Made by a program: the position numbers and the translations under genes. The notes beneath the pieces were generated by a model. The model did no database searches and was not told where the DNA came from. It was given only the letters and a program-made list of their open reading frames with translations. Source: Oscillospiraceae bacterium (lineage in GTDB: Bacteria; Bacillota; Clostridia; Oscillospirales; Oscillospiraceae). Taken from it: a stretch of 6,360 nt of DNA. Positions 6,337 through 6,360 of this stretch are shown here, one piece after another. Location of the stretch: contig JAFRAF010000102.1 in assembly GCA_017405545.1 (NCBI GenBank), forward strand, positions 1-6,360, given 5' to 3'. The first letter of the stretch is position 1; every line of letters begins with the position of its first letter.

Positions 6337-6360
6337 ATGGCCTTTGATTTCAAAAAAGAG
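6337..6360 (+). CDS. Start of a gene cut by the window edge, possibly GyrI-like small-molecule-binding protein
   Basis: ATG at 6337 has AGGAG (6325-6329) seven bases upstream, overlapping the end of the preceding frame, and its own extended -10 promoter. Only eight residues are visible: MAFDFKKE. This start resembles that of clostridial GyrI-like (SAV2435-type) effector-binding proteins, which often begin with a similar FDxKKEYKEFY segment. Eight residues cannot establish a family, so the start is well supported and the function is a guess. Confidence 0.5.

Overview
The window looks like chromosomal accessory DNA from an anaerobic, probably gut-associated member of the Clostridia (Oscillospiraceae or Lachnospiraceae type). 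This is inferred from moderately GC-rich coding DNA, strong AGGAG-type ribosome binding sites, BspA-type leucine-rich repeats joined to a copper-amine-oxidase-N-like domain, and S-layer homology (SLH) repeats of the 'TRAQ.VTFLWRAAG' kind. No single marker gene fixes the species.

Layout. Positions 1-344 hold no recognisable gene, but contain a strong hairpin at 129-162 with an A-run before it and a T-run after it, able to end transcription in both directions. A minus-strand gene (345 to about 1523, open to 1604) encodes nine BspA-like leucine-rich repeats followed by a stalk-domain-like C-terminus; it has lost its N-terminus. Head to head with it, a plus-strand gene (about 1541-2584) encodes the C-terminal part of a protein with two Ig-like domains, also without a proper start. 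The two reading frames meet in a short interval (about 1505-1545), so both genes appear to have been cut at a single junction. The Ig-like gene also differs in codon use from its neighbours. Positions 2585-3036 hold its probable terminator, some inverted repeats and a tentative promoter.

The main gene (3037-6114, 1025 aa) is complete. It encodes a secreted, cell-wall-anchored protein with, in order, a signal peptide, a beta-rich region, a His/Cys-containing module, a glycerophosphodiester phosphodiesterase (GDPD) barrel that lacks catalytic residues, a second GDPD barrel with all expected catalytic residues, an Ig-like segment, a glycine linker and three SLH repeats. Just downstream, a well-started 52-codon frame begins like a Vat/CatB-type acetyltransferase and then breaks off. 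It runs into an extended -10 promoter and the first eight codons of another gene, possibly GyrI-like, that leaves the window.

The three large proteins are all of extracytoplasmic type and fit a surface-protein region. No operon joins them. The repeated gene truncations (two at one junction, one near 6259) point to rearranged accessory DNA, or possibly a mis-assembled contig. I find no CRISPR array, tRNA, rRNA or insertion sequence and no clear defence or biosynthetic system. The most interesting items are the tandem inactive/active GDPD surface enzyme, the G8 run that separates its enzyme part from its wall anchor, and the gene remnants.
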